This document shows, piece after piece, positions 43,254 to 51,682 of a stretch of 64,000 nucleotides of DNA. Location of the stretch: NCBI GenBank assembly GCA_012728855.1, contig JAAYEH010000311.1, forward strand, positions 1 through 64,000, read 5' to 3'. The notes under the pieces were generated by a model. It was not told the origin of the DNA, ran no database searches, and was given only the letters and a program-made list of their open reading frames with translations. The stretch is from Rhodopirellula sp. GTDB taxonomy: Bacteria; Planctomycetota; Planctomycetia; Pirellulales; Thermoguttaceae. Position 1 is the first letter of the stretch; each line of letters begins with the position of its first letter. Position numbers and translations under genes: made by a program.

Positions 43254-44495
43254 TCATAGCACGATTTCGCGGCGAAGACGATGGTAGGTTTCCATCGCAT
43301 CGGGGAACGGCGCCAGCGCGCGGTCGAAAATCCCCAGGGTATAGGCGATGGTCATGCCGTAGTTGCAGATCGGAACTCCGGCTTGCCGGCAGCGGAGCAT
43401 CCGGGTAAGCACCTCCCGGCGGTTCCACATGCAAGCGCCGCAATGAACCACAAGTTGGTAGTCGGCCAGATCGTCGGGAAAGTCGTGGCCCTGGGTCGCG
43501 TTGATTTCCAGATCGCCGCCGACGTATTGCTTCAGCCACCGCGGGATCTTCACCCGCCCGATGTCTTCACCGATGGGATGATGGCTGCACGCTTCGGCGA
43601 TCAACACGCGGTCGCCCGATTTGAGCCCTTCGATGGCGAGCGCCCCCTCGACGAACTGGCTCAAGTCCCCTTTCTGCCGCGCGAAGAGGATGGAGAACGA
43701 AGTCATCTTCACATCCGGCGGCGTGTCGGCCGAGACTTTCAGAAACGCCTGGGAATCGGTCACCACCAGGGCCGGTGGCCGGTTGAGCCGGGCCAGCGCG
43801 TCGCGGAGTTCTCGCTCCTTGACGACCATCGAGTAGGCGTCGCCATCGAGCAATTCGCGAATGGTCTGCACCTGCGGCTGGATCAGCCGGCCCTTGGGAG
43901 CCTCCTTGTCGATCGGCACGACGAGCACCGCGAGTTCACCCGCCGGGACGAGATCGGAGACGATGGGCGGAGTGTTGATGAATTCCTCGGGGGCGGCAGC
44001 GATGAGGGCCTCGCGGAGTTCGAGAATCCCGCGACCGGCGGTGGCCACGGTTTCCAACCACGGGGTCTTGGCGGTCTTCAGTTCGTCGATCAACGCACCA
44101 TGCGGCCGGCCGAGATCGGCCTTATTGAACACCGCGATGGCCGGAATCCCGCGGCTGCGGAGTTCCCGGACCATGAGTTCCTCGAACTCACCCCACTCGC
44201 CGGCACTGGCGACGACAACGCCCACGTCGGTGCGGTCCAGTACCTGCCTGGTCCGCTTCACCCGCTCTTCGCCCAGCGCGCCGGCGTCGTCGATCCCCGC
44301 CGTGTCGATGAAAAGGACCGGTCCGATGGGCAACAGTTCCATCGGTTTTTCGACCGGGTCGGTCGTGGTGCCGGCAATCTCCGAGACAATGGAAACCTGC
44401 TGCCGCGTCATCGCGTTCAATAACGATGACTTGCCGGCGTTGCGGCGTCCGAAGAGGCCGATGTGCAAACGGAAGCTCTTTGGGGCAGTGCGCAT
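43254..44495 (-). CDS. hydF: [FeFe]-hydrogenase maturation GTPase HydF
   Basis: 413 residues with GTPase P-loop GRRNAGKSS (16-24), switch region GTTTDPVEKPMEL, DTAGIDD (DxxG) and FNKADLG (NKxD). The C-terminal iron-sulfur site is complete: C303 and H305 in EACSHHP and HCGAC at 351-355. This arrangement is specific to HydF, the scaffold on which the di-iron subcluster is built before transfer to HydA. hydE, hydG and the hydrogenase are not in this window. Its presence suggests fermentative or hydrogen metabolism under low oxygen. Confidence 0.93.
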   Translation of the reverse strand: MRTAPKSFRLHIGLFGRRNAGKSSLLNAMTRQQVSIVSEIAGTTTDPVEKPMELLPIGPVLFIDTAGIDDAGALGEERVKRTRQVLDRTDVGVVVASAGEWGEFEELMVRELRSRGIPAIAVFNKADLGRPHGALIDELKTAKTPWLETVATAGRGILELREALIAAAPEEFINTPPIVSDLVPAGELAVLVVPIDKEAPKGRLIQPQVQTIRELLDGDAYSMVVKERELRDALARLNRPPALVVTDSQAFLKVSADTPPDVKMTSFSILFARQKGDLSQFVEGALAIEGLKSGDRVLIAEACSHHPIGEDIGRVKIPRWLKQYVGGDLEINATQGHDFPDDLADYQLVVHCGACMWNRREVLTRMLRCRQAGVPICNYGMTIAYTLGIFDRALAPFPDAMETYHRLRREIVL

Positions 44496-44595
44496 GGGTG
44501 GTAAGGTTTAGGCCGATGGAATACCAGGTCTGGCGTTTGGACGCCTCATAGGATTATTTCATTATTCTATCGTCTCGAAATTCGGCGCAGGCAAT

Positions 44596-44795
44596 CTATT
44601 GACGTGGAACGGCAAATTCACCGCGAAGGCGGAGAACCTGCCCATCCTCCTCGAGACGCCCGCGGAGCGCGGCATACTCCAGTTGCTGCACCGCAACGTC
44701 GCCGTCGATCGCCAGGCGGGCGTCGACATGTAGCGCCACACCGGACTCGCGCGCCATGGCGTTGAAGAGCCGCTCGGCACCTCCAGCGCAGTCGT
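44596..44795 (-). pseudogene. Possible C-terminal gene fragment cut by a repeat
   Basis: About 66 codons ending in a TAA at 44596 read as protein-like sequence (GGAERLFNAMARESGVAL, HVDARLAIDGDVAVQQLEY). The coherent part begins exactly where the repeat remnant at 44796 ends, and no start or ribosome site is visible. No family was recognised. The rest of the 451-base gap 44496-44946 holds only the repeat remnant and the leader of the next gene. Confidence 0.4.
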
Positions 44796-44824
44796 CGGCC
44801 GTGTGCGGAAAAAGACTCCCGACC
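44796..44824. repeat. Half copy of the GGGAGTCTTTTT palindrome family
   Basis: GGCCGTGTGCGGAAAAAGACTCCCGACC matches one arm of the palindrome at 29432-29527. The opposite arm is absent. Confidence 0.6.
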
Positions 44825-44850
44825 ACCATTTCGCCCCGCAAGCCCTTTGA

Positions 44851-44879
44851 TTGCATGCGCCCTGCCGGCGTGCTACTCT
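44851..44879 (+). promoter_or_regulatory. Predicted promoter of the PmoA-like gene
   Basis: TTGCAT (44851-44856) and TACTCT (44874-44879) are 17 bases apart, 67 bases before the start codon. The -10 is a moderate match. Confidence 0.35.
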
Positions 44880-44946
44880 GAAGACACACGTCACCTTGTA
44901 ACCTGCCAACCGATTATTGCCCGCGCTCAAAGGAGAAACCCATCTC

Positions 44947-46221
44947 ATGAACCTGTTCAGCCGAGGGTTGCGGGTCGCGGCACTGCTGCTGTGGATGTCG
45001 GCCTGTCCTGCCGTCGCCGTGGAGAAACAGTTCACGCTGACCGTGAAGGCCGGCACGCATGACCACGCCAACGTACCGGCCGTCGTTACACTCCAACTCC
45101 CCGCAGCTCTGGCCGGCGCCCGCTCGGCCACGCTCACCTGCCCTGCCGGCAACAAGATCGCGGGCCAACTGACCGCGCCGGAGTTGCTCAACGGCGCAGT
45201 GGCGGCGGAAGGAAGCGTCGTCCGCGAATTGCACTTCATCCTGCCCAACCTGAAGCGAGAGGCGGCGATGTCGCTCAAAGCCGTCATCTCGACCGAACCT
45301 GCCGTCGAACCCGGCTTCGCCTGGAAAGAAGCCCCGGGCGAGTATGCCGAATTGAGCTTCGACGGGCGGCCCGTCATGCGTTACGTCTCGAAGCCCTTCG
45401 ACGCCACATCGAAAGAGAGCAAGGAAGATACCGGCAAGCCGTTTCATCACCTCTACGATCCGCGAGGCCGGCGATTTGTCACCAACGGCGGCCCGGATGG
45501 GCTCTATCCGCACCACCGCGGTTTGTTCTACGGCTTCAGCAAGATCAGATACGGCGATTTGACGGGCGTCAACACATGGGCGGGAGCGGATACGGGGCAC
45601 CAGGAACACAATGCCTTTGTCGCCCAGGAGGCCGGACCGGTGCTCGGCCGGCATCGGGTGGCCATCGATTGGGTCGGCCCCGAGTCGGACGTCTTTGCGG
45701 TGGAGGACCGCGAGATGACGGCCTACCACGTTCCCGGCGGCATCCTCGTCGAATTCGCTTCGCGGCTGTCGAGCAAAGTCGGTGCAATCAAGCTGGACGG
45801 CGATCCGCAACATGCCGGGTTTCAGTTCCGCGCGGCCAACGAGGTCGCCGAAAAGACTGACAAGCAGACATGGTACTTGCGACCGGACGGCAAAGGCGCT
45901 GCCGGCGAGACCCGCAACTGGGACCACAAAACCCGCGACCCGGCCTGCGTGAATCTGCCGTGGCACGCGTGCAGCTTCGTGCTCGGCGGACAGCGCTACA
46001 CCTGCGTCTACGTCGACAAGCCGTCCAATCCTAAAGAAGCCCGCTTCAGCGAACGGAGCTACGCGCGCTTCGGCTCCTACTTCGAATACGAGCTGGAAGA
46101 GGGCAAGGATTTGGAGCTGAACTATCGCATCTGGCTCCAGGAAGGCGAGATCGCGCCGGAAACGGCCCAAACGCTGAGCGACGATTTTGTCGATCCGGTC
46201 GAGGTTGTGGTAGAGCCGTAG
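44947..46221 (+). CDS. PmoA-like (DUF6807) exported protein
   Basis: 424 residues from ATG at 44947 with AAGGAG eleven bases upstream and a signal peptide (VAALLLWMSACPAVA). The family core is visible: PVMRYVSKPFD, PFHHLYDPRGRRFVTNG, GLYPHHRGLFYGF, and in the C-terminal part HACSFVLGGQRYTCVYVD. The Pfam name derives from a proposed link to methane oxygenase but the proteins are common in planctomycetes and act in unknown carbohydrate-linked roles; methane oxidation should not be inferred. A DUF1080 gene follows 66 bases downstream. Confidence 0.83.
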   Translation: MNLFSRGLRVAALLLWMSACPAVAVEKQFTLTVKAGTHDHANVPAVVTLQLPAALAGARSATLTCPAGNKIAGQLTAPELLNGAVAAEGSVVRELHFILPNLKREAAMSLKAVISTEPAVEPGFAWKEAPGEYAELSFDGRPVMRYVSKPFDATSKESKEDTGKPFHHLYDPRGRRFVTNGGPDGLYPHHRGLFYGFSKIRYGDLTGVNTWAGADTGHQEHNAFVAQEAGPVLGRHRVAIDWVGPESDVFAVEDREMTAYHVPGGILVEFASRLSSKVGAIKLDGDPQHAGFQFRAANEVAEKTDKQTWYLRPDGKGAAGETRNWDHKTRDPACVNLPWHACSFVLGGQRYTCVYVDKPSNPKEARFSERSYARFGSYFEYELEEGKDLELNYRIWLQEGEIAPETAQTLSDDFVDPVEVVVEP

Positions 46222-46287
46222 CAAACTGTCTTGGATCAATGTGTCGGAAGCGTGTATTGATAGTCCCCCTACCCATCGAGGTTCAGC

Positions 46288-46968
46288 ATGACAAGAATCA
46301 CGACCCTGGCTGCAGCGACTCTGCTGTTTCTCATTTCCGCCGCCGGTGTATCAACGGCGGCCGACAACACGCCTCCCGAGGACTTCGTCGCCCTCTTCAA
46401 CGGCAAGGATCTCAGCGGCTGGAAAGGGCTGGTAGGCAATCCGAAAACCCGCGCCGCCATGACTTCCGAGCAACTGGCCGAAGCCCAGAAGACTGCGGAC
46501 GACGAGATGCGCGCGCATTGGAAAGTGGTTGACGGGGCGTTGGAGTTCGACGGCAAGGGGAAAAGCCTATGCACCGCGAAGGACTACGGCGATTTCGAGA
46601 TGCTGGTCGACTGGAAGATCCTGCCCAAGGGCGACAGCGGCATCTATCTCCGCGGCAGCCCCCAGGTCCAGATCTGGGATACGGCCGACCGACCCGAGGG
46701 ATCCGGCGGGCTTTTCAACAACAAGATCCACCCCGCCAAGCCGCTGAAATGCGCTGACAAACCGATCGGCCAATGGAATACCTTCCGCATCAAGATGGTC
46801 GGCGAGAAGGTGACCGTCTGGCTCAACGGCGAACTGGTCGCCGACGCCGTCGTCCTGGAAAACTACTGGGAACGCGACAAGCCGATCTACCCGACCGGGC
46901 AGATCGAACTGCAGAACCACGGCAACACGCTCTGGTTCAAGAATGTCTACCTCCGAGAGATCAAGTAG
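46288..46968 (+). CDS. DUF1080 protein, 3-keto-disaccharide hydrolase family (second copy)
   Basis: 226 residues with a signal peptide (LAAATLLFLISAAGVSTA) and a GAGG site. Jelly-roll markers: FVALFNGKDLSGWKG, FEMLVDWKILPKGDSGIYLRG, WNTFRIKMVGEKVTVWLNGE, GQIELQNHGNTLWFKNVYLREI. This is the canonical version of the family, longer around the active-site loops than the copy at 673. Likely cotranscribed with the PmoA-like gene, a pairing that suggests joint action on one substrate. Confidence 0.92.
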   Translation: MTRITTLAAATLLFLISAAGVSTAADNTPPEDFVALFNGKDLSGWKGLVGNPKTRAAMTSEQLAEAQKTADDEMRAHWKVVDGALEFDGKGKSLCTAKDYGDFEMLVDWKILPKGDSGIYLRGSPQVQIWDTADRPEGSGGLFNNKIHPAKPLKCADKPIGQWNTFRIKMVGEKVTVWLNGELVADAVVLENYWERDKPIYPTGQIELQNHGNTLWFKNVYLREIK

Positions 46969-46980
46969 GCGGCCTTCGCG

Positions 46981-47940
46981 TTACCTATAGTCCGGAATCT
47001 TGACAATCTCGTTCAGGAACAGCCGTCGGATGGCGTCGTAACCACGGATGTTCGGGTCTTCCAGATTCGAGGCGTACCAGTAGTGCGGATCCTTGGAGCG
47101 GTAGCAATCGCGCCAGAATTGGCGGCAGTGGATGCCGTGGCCCAGAAATGCCTCATGCATCGGCACGAGGTACACCGATTCTCGCTCGGCCGCACAGCGA
47201 TGGATGACTTTCTGGTACGCGCGGTGGACGGCCAGGCCTTCGGACCAGGGTGGCAGGCCGGCCCGAGTGGCGTCGCCGATGCCGTCGGTCGGGTCGTAGA
47301 TGTCGGCAAGGAAGACGAAGCAACCGCCGGGAAAGCGCTGCTCGAGTAGATCGATCATCTCGTCGAGTCGCTTCTCGAAACTGGCGATCCACGGTCGGGC
47401 AAGCTCCAGTGTAGCCCCATACATCGCGCCCTCGCGAGGCGGCAAACGGCCATAACTGTGGATCAGGTCATTGCCTCCGGTTGTCATGACCACCAGGCCG
47501 AGCGTATCCGCCTCCTGAGTTTTCAGACGTTCGCGAAGGTATGCGACATGCTCCAGCGACGTGGAGCCTGAGACAGCGATATTCCTGGCACTGAGATTCG
47601 GCAGCACCGCCGACAAGCTGATGCCTTGCATGTCCGAGAACTCGTCCGGCGGGTTCTCTACGAGACGGCCGAAGTAGGAATAGGGCTGCGTCACACCGAA
47701 ACCGGCCGTCACACTATCGCCCACGCCGAGCAGCAAGACCTTTCGCGGCGTCCAAGGCAGGTTGAACGACTGCCGCGCGACCGGCGGCCCGGCGGGGCCC
47801 TCGCCCATCGGTAGCGAGAGCCAGTAGTGCCGATAGGCCAAACCGGCCAACAGGAGGATCGCACCGAACGAAGTCAAGACGATCAAGCGGCGTAGTTTGC
47901 ACGAAAGCCGCTGCCCGGAATTCACTGTTTGGCCATTCAT
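46981..47940 (-). CDS. SGNH/GDSL-type hydrolase, membrane-anchored
   Basis: 319 residues from ATG at 47940 (AGGAG seven bases upstream). An N-terminal membrane helix (LIVLTSFGAILLLAGLAY) anchors the domain outside. Block I is LLGVGDSVTAGFG with the catalytic Ser; block II/III residues include NIAVSGSTS and TTGGNDLI with the oxyanion Asn. The usual C-terminal D-x-x-H-P-N block reads LEDPNIRGYDAI, so the standard catalytic His is absent at that place; H in KDPHYWY nearby could substitute. It is convergent with the DUF1080 gene, 12 bases away. Confidence 0.8.
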   Translation of the reverse strand: MNGQTVNSGQRLSCKLRRLIVLTSFGAILLLAGLAYRHYWLSLPMGEGPAGPPVARQSFNLPWTPRKVLLLGVGDSVTAGFGVTQPYSYFGRLVENPPDEFSDMQGISLSAVLPNLSARNIAVSGSTSLEHVAYLRERLKTQEADTLGLVVMTTGGNDLIHSYGRLPPREGAMYGATLELARPWIASFEKRLDEMIDLLEQRFPGGCFVFLADIYDPTDGIGDATRAGLPPWSEGLAVHRAYQKVIHRCAAERESVYLVPMHEAFLGHGIHCRQFWRDCYRSKDPHYWYASNLEDPNIRGYDAIRRLFLNEIVKIPDYR

Positions 47941-48173
47941 GCAAGGTCTCCTGGAACGATTCCGCCAGGTTTTGCGCCTTTTGTCGACGCCTGTTCCTGC
48001 GCCCCAATCGGAGTTGGCAACACTCCCATTCGTGACATTCTCGGTATGATATTGGCAATGCGAGCGGCGGTAAATACACTCTGGATGTCGTCCCGAAGGG
48101 TTGGCCAAGCCGAATACGGCTCCGGCCAACCGTACCGTTGGCAATCCGGGGGTGGCATAACTGAAGGGAACCC

Positions 48174-48620
48174 ATGCGCAGCTATGGTGAGTGCTTCCTG
48201 ACCGTCTACATTGTGCTCGTAGCCACCAACTCCGCGCAGCCACAAGAGTTCGCGGGGACGGGCGGAGATTTTGGCGGTCCTCTAAACGCTGCCCAACCGT
48301 TCACTTCTATGGGATTGATTGACGTCGAGAAATCCACTGCGCCGGCATTGGCAATGCATGCCGGCCGATTCTCGATTACCCATATTCGAGATCATGCGAT
48401 TCTTCTTGATTCAGCCACGGGTCGGACATGGTATCTGAACGTCGGCGAGAACGAGGAAGGTGTTATTCTTCAATGGGTGCCGATTCCGCGGATGGGCCAA
48501 CGTGCGCCGGAATCTCCGCAACCGCGAGCAGACCATCAAAACTCCGAAAGGGAAGATCACAAATCGTTCGATCCTTTCCAATCTCGGAACGCGGCTCAGA
48601 AGAAGTCGAAGCCGAAATAA
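48174..48620 (+). CDS. Small exported protein of unknown function
   Basis: 148 residues with GAAGGGA before the ATG and a short hydrophobic leader (CFLTVYIVLVATNSAQ). The middle part RFSITHIRDHAILLDSATGRTWYLNV reads like a single beta-propeller-type blade or a surface domain seen in planctomycetal hypotheticals; the tail is charged and lysine-rich. No family name can be given. First of three small orphan genes on the plus strand. Confidence 0.6.
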   Translation: MRSYGECFLTVYIVLVATNSAQPQEFAGTGGDFGGPLNAAQPFTSMGLIDVEKSTAPALAMHAGRFSITHIRDHAILLDSATGRTWYLNVGENEEGVILQWVPIPRMGQRAPESPQPRADHQNSEREDHKSFDPFQSRNAAQKKSKPK

Positions 48621-48709
48621 CGTTGCGCACGACTGCCAATTCTTTGGGCCGCACAGTCCGGCATCTATGCCGCGGGGCCTTTGGTCTAGTGCCAGCCACG
48701 GCGGAGTGG

Positions 48710-48715
48710 TAGACT
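48710..48715 (+). promoter_or_regulatory. TAGACT -10-like element before the ClpN-like gene
   Basis: The block GTGGTAGACTGA (48706-48717) recurs as GTGGTAGACTGA at 49321-49332 before the next gene. It fits an extended -10 element. No clear -35 at standard spacing. Confidence 0.35.
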
Positions 48716-48800
48716 GAGATGTCGTGGGATGTGAATTCAAGTGCCCGGGACTGGCGTCGGCCTCACCTACCGTCATGTGGATTATGCACTGAGGTGTGTA

Positions 48801-49271
48801 ATGGGCATCGAAACTCCTTCTGACGAGTTACCGCTGGACCGCTATACAGACCGTCTCAGAAAAGTACTCTCCGACGCGAAGGCTCTGGCAGACGGTCGCA
48901 GGTCGTCATCCGTCGGTCCAGAGCATCTCTTCCTTTCCATTAGCCAGCCTGGCTGCGCGAATGAAATACTGGGCATGCTTGGATACTCCCTCAATGACCT
49001 GCAAGTGCAGTTCGACCAGTGCTTCGCAGGTTCCGACGCGGATCATGGCTTGGAGCCGCCGTACACCGATGTTTCCGTTGAGGTGTTTGACTACGCGAAG
49101 GACTACGCGAAGTCGCTGAAGCACGATTTCCTCGGCGACGAACATCTTCTCGCTGCACTGGTCGAGATTGAGTCACCGGTGGCGGCCTTTCTGCAATCAC
49201 ATGGTCTTTCGACTGGATCTGTTGAGCAAGCGGTGTTGAAGCTGCTTGGCCTTGGTTTGCCTGGCAAGTAA
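48801..49271 (+). CDS. Stand-alone Clp N-terminal (ClpN) domain protein
   Basis: 156 residues from ATG at 48801 (GAGG upstream). Two ClpN repeats are visible: LRKVLSDAKALADGRRSSSVGPEHLFLSI and VFDYAKDYAKSLKHDFLGDEHLLAALVEI. Full ClpA/B/C proteins are 750-900 residues with AAA+ modules that are absent here, so this is either an adaptor-like competitor or a gene remnant kept as a small protein. The intact start and stop favour a real gene. Confidence 0.75.
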   Translation: MGIETPSDELPLDRYTDRLRKVLSDAKALADGRRSSSVGPEHLFLSISQPGCANEILGMLGYSLNDLQVQFDQCFAGSDADHGLEPPYTDVSVEVFDYAKDYAKSLKHDFLGDEHLLAALVEIESPVAAFLQSHGLSTGSVEQAVLKLLGLGLPGK

Positions 49272-49398
49272 TGCCGCATCCATGCCGGAACGCCTTCGGC
49301 GAGGTTCCGACGGCGAGGAGGTGGTAGACTGACTCGAAGTTCAAACTCAACAGGTGGCCGACATCGGCGTCGGGCATCCGTACCGTTGGACCACGCTG

Positions 49399-50049
49399 AT
49401 GTCACTGTCCCAGCGAACCGACGCGATCGTGCGTTTCCTGCTTGCATTGTCGCTATGGTGCATTGCGGCATGGCGCAGCCCCTTTTTCGGGTTTGATGCA
49501 GGCGTACTTCTCGTTGGGGCTGCGACGGCCTGTGTCGTTCATTGGCAAGGCAGTTGGTCGTGGTCCTTTCTGACTTGCGCTGTTGTCAAGGCGTACTTTT
49601 TTCGCTGTATCGTGCTTTGCCTGATGGGAAGTGATACGGCAAAACTCATTGCCGTTCAAGATATTGGGATGGGGCTTGTTGCAGTTTCCGGCGGATACGC
49701 GGCACAGCGAGCACTTGGCAAGGACGCGGGGCGAGGCAACAGGACAGGCTTCCATCGGTTGGTCCGGGATGGGGTTGCGCCGAGCGGCAGTTCTTACGCA
49801 GACCTGGTGCTTGAGGATGTGACGGACGAGAGCCGAACAGGACGAAAAGGAGAAAACGCTATCTGGTCGCCGCTGCAGTTCACTTTAAGGGCGTTGAGTG
49901 TGTTCACTGTGGCCTGGAGCGGTTTGCTTGCCGTGGGCGTCATGGGCGGCATCGGCGCCGCCGGCGGCGTGCTGCTTCTGGCCATGTCCTGGTTCTTGGT
50001 CGTCGGCTTTGCGCGGCTCATTGCTTCCGGAACTCGCGCGGCCCAGTAG
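49399..50049 (+). CDS. Multi-pass membrane protein of unknown function
   Basis: 216 residues from ATG at 49399; no good ribosome site is visible and a GTG 45 bases upstream is possible. Hydrophobic segments at FLLALSLWCIAAW, AGVLLVGAATACVV, FLTCAVVKAYFF, and in the C-terminal part VFTVAWSGLLAVGVMGGIG and GGVLLLAMSWFLVVGFA predict five or six helices, with a polar loop of about 55 residues in the middle. No family recognised. Confidence 0.6.
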   Translation: MSLSQRTDAIVRFLLALSLWCIAAWRSPFFGFDAGVLLVGAATACVVHWQGSWSWSFLTCAVVKAYFFRCIVLCLMGSDTAKLIAVQDIGMGLVAVSGGYAAQRALGKDAGRGNRTGFHRLVRDGVAPSGSSYADLVLEDVTDESRTGRKGENAIWSPLQFTLRALSVFTVAWSGLLAVGVMGGIGAAGGVLLLAMSWFLVVGFARLIASGTRAAQ

Positions 50050-50410
50050 CGACAGTCGCGGACCACGACAGGATGCTGGAGCGTGCGGCAAGAACCGATA
50101 TGCCTCATTGCCCAACGGCGCTTCGCCCGCTACGCGCACGCCGCCGGGTGTTGTGCAGACGGACGTGGATTAATACGGTTCCTCAGGAAGCCGAATTCCG
50201 ACCCATTCACTTGCCCTACCATCCCTGAGAAAACGCACGTTGGAACCAGCAATCACCGCAGTTTTCACTCATGAACTCTGCCGAAGACCCTCTTAGCCGA
50301 TTTCATTCAGCGATTAGCCCACACGAGGGGAGAAACTGCTCTTCCGTAACGCGGCGGCTTCGCTATACTCCCCACCCTGGTGAATTCGCGGGACCGTTCC
50401 AGGGTAAAGA
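50050..50410. other. Intergenic region before the desaturase gene
   Basis: No gene recognised. TATACT at 50364-50369 in GCTATACTC is a good -10-like match 42 bases before the start; the -35 is unclear. Confidence 0.4.
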
Positions 50411-51502
50411 ATGCGAGTCGGCAAAGACCTGATTCTGGCGACCAGGGCGTATGCCAAGGACGACACCGCCAGGAGCTGGTGGGCGATCCTCTCCACCGTG
50501 GCGTTGCTCGCGGCGGCCTCGGCCGGAACTGTCGTCAACCTGCACTGGATCGGCCGGCTCTTGGCCTCGGTGCTGGCGGCCCTGCTGATGGTCCGCTTGT
50601 TCGTCATTTACCACGACCATCAACACCACGCCATTCTGGCGCGGTCCAAGGCGGCCAGGTATCTGATGGAACTCTGGGGCATCATCGCGATCACCCCGAC
50701 CAGCATCTGGACGCATACGCACAACCATCACCACAATCACAACTCGAAGCTCCGCAGCTCCCACATCGGCTCCTATCCGGTGATGACCAAAGAGCGCTTC
50801 CTGAAAGCCTCGAGAAAAGAACGCTTTCGTTATCTTGCGATGCGGCACCCGCTGACGATTCTCTTCGGCTACCTTTCCATTTTTCTGCTTGGCATGTGCC
50901 TGGTCCCTTTCGTTGAGAATCCGATAGGTCACAAGGATTCCGGTTTGGCGCTGGCGCTTCATCTGGCGTTGTACGGCCTGGTGGGATTTACACTGGGCCT
51001 CTCGGGGATTCTCTTCACCCTCTTCATTCCGTTTTTCATCGCATGCGCAACGGGCTCTTATCTCTTCTACGCCCAGCACAATTTCCCCAGCGCCTTGTTT
51101 CGAGAGAACGGCGATTGGACCTATGCGGGGGCGGCGTTGGAATCATCGAGCTTCTGCCAGATGAATCCGCTGATGCACTACTTCACCGGCAACATCGGCT
51201 ACCACCACATCCACCACTTGAACTCGAAGATTCCCTTCTACCGTCTTCCCGAAGTCTACGCGGAAATCCCCGAACTGCAGCAGGCCAAGACCACCAGCCT
51301 GCACCCTCTGGAGATTCTCCGCTGTCTGCGTCTGAAGGTGTGGGACAGCGATCTCGAAAGGCTGACGCCGCTGCCAAAGGCGGCGGACGCCACCGTTCGT
51401 GGGCGGGCAGGAAGAGGACAGGTCCACGTTTTCAGCCCGCGTCGTTGGCGCCGAAGTGCGTCGAGCCGGCGGAAAGTGGACCAGTCGCCGCCCGTGCGGT
51501 GA
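50411..51502 (+). CDS. Membrane fatty acid desaturase with repeat-derived C-terminal tail
   Basis: 363 residues. The three histidine boxes of membrane desaturases are present: HDHQHH at 68-73, HTHNHHHNH at 102-110, and YHHIHHLNSK near residue 260. Four or more membrane helices (SIFLLGMCLVPF, LGLSGILFTLFIPFFIA) surround them. The di-iron site would introduce a double bond into acyl chains using oxygen. From about residue 328 the frame enters a palindromic repeat, so the last 36 residues (GRAGRGQVHVFSP onward) are repeat-encoded and not part of the family. Confidence 0.9.
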   Translation: MRVGKDLILATRAYAKDDTARSWWAILSTVALLAAASAGTVVNLHWIGRLLASVLAALLMVRLFVIYHDHQHHAILARSKAARYLMELWGIIAITPTSIWTHTHNHHHNHNSKLRSSHIGSYPVMTKERFLKASRKERFRYLAMRHPLTILFGYLSIFLLGMCLVPFVENPIGHKDSGLALALHLALYGLVGFTLGLSGILFTLFIPFFIACATGSYLFYAQHNFPSALFRENGDWTYAGAALESSSFCQMNPLMHYFTGNIGYHHIHHLNSKIPFYRLPEVYAEIPELQQAKTTSLHPLEILRCLRLKVWDSDLERLTPLPKAADATVRGRAGRGQVHVFSPRRWRRSASSRRKVDQSPPVR

Positions 51503-51511
51503 ACCGTTACG
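51394..51511. repeat. Dispersed palindrome, GGGGACAGG family, copy 5 (degenerate)
   Basis: Carries AGAGGACAGGTCCACGTTTTC and GTGGACCAGTCGCC with diverged outer arms (CCGTTCGTGGGCGG and CCGCCCGTGCGGTGAACC). It overlaps the desaturase 3' end, whose stop lies at 51500-51502 in the right arm. Confidence 0.75.
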
Positions 51512-51568
51512 CGGAAGGACGTTGAAGGTCTGTACCCCATCGGCGAGTTGGCCGAGGAATCGCGGGGG

Positions 51569-51598
51569 TTGATGGCCGGACGACGGGGCCGGTAGAAT
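51569..51598 (+). promoter_or_regulatory. Predicted promoter of the cyclophilin gene
   Basis: TTGATG (51569-51574) and TAGAAT (51593-51598) are 18 bases apart, 84 bases before the start codon; five of six -10 positions and four of six -35 positions match the sigma-70 consensus. Confidence 0.5.
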
Positions 51599-51682
51599 CA
51601 ACACACGACACGGACTGGCCGACGGGCGGGGGGTGTCCGCCGCCGCGGCCGCCCGCGAATCCTTTATCCGAAGCGATCGCCC

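Noticed and set aside
44947-46221. Methane oxidation suggested by the PmoA family name
   Set aside because: The protein is a secreted DUF6807 type, not the membrane subunit of particulate methane monooxygenase.
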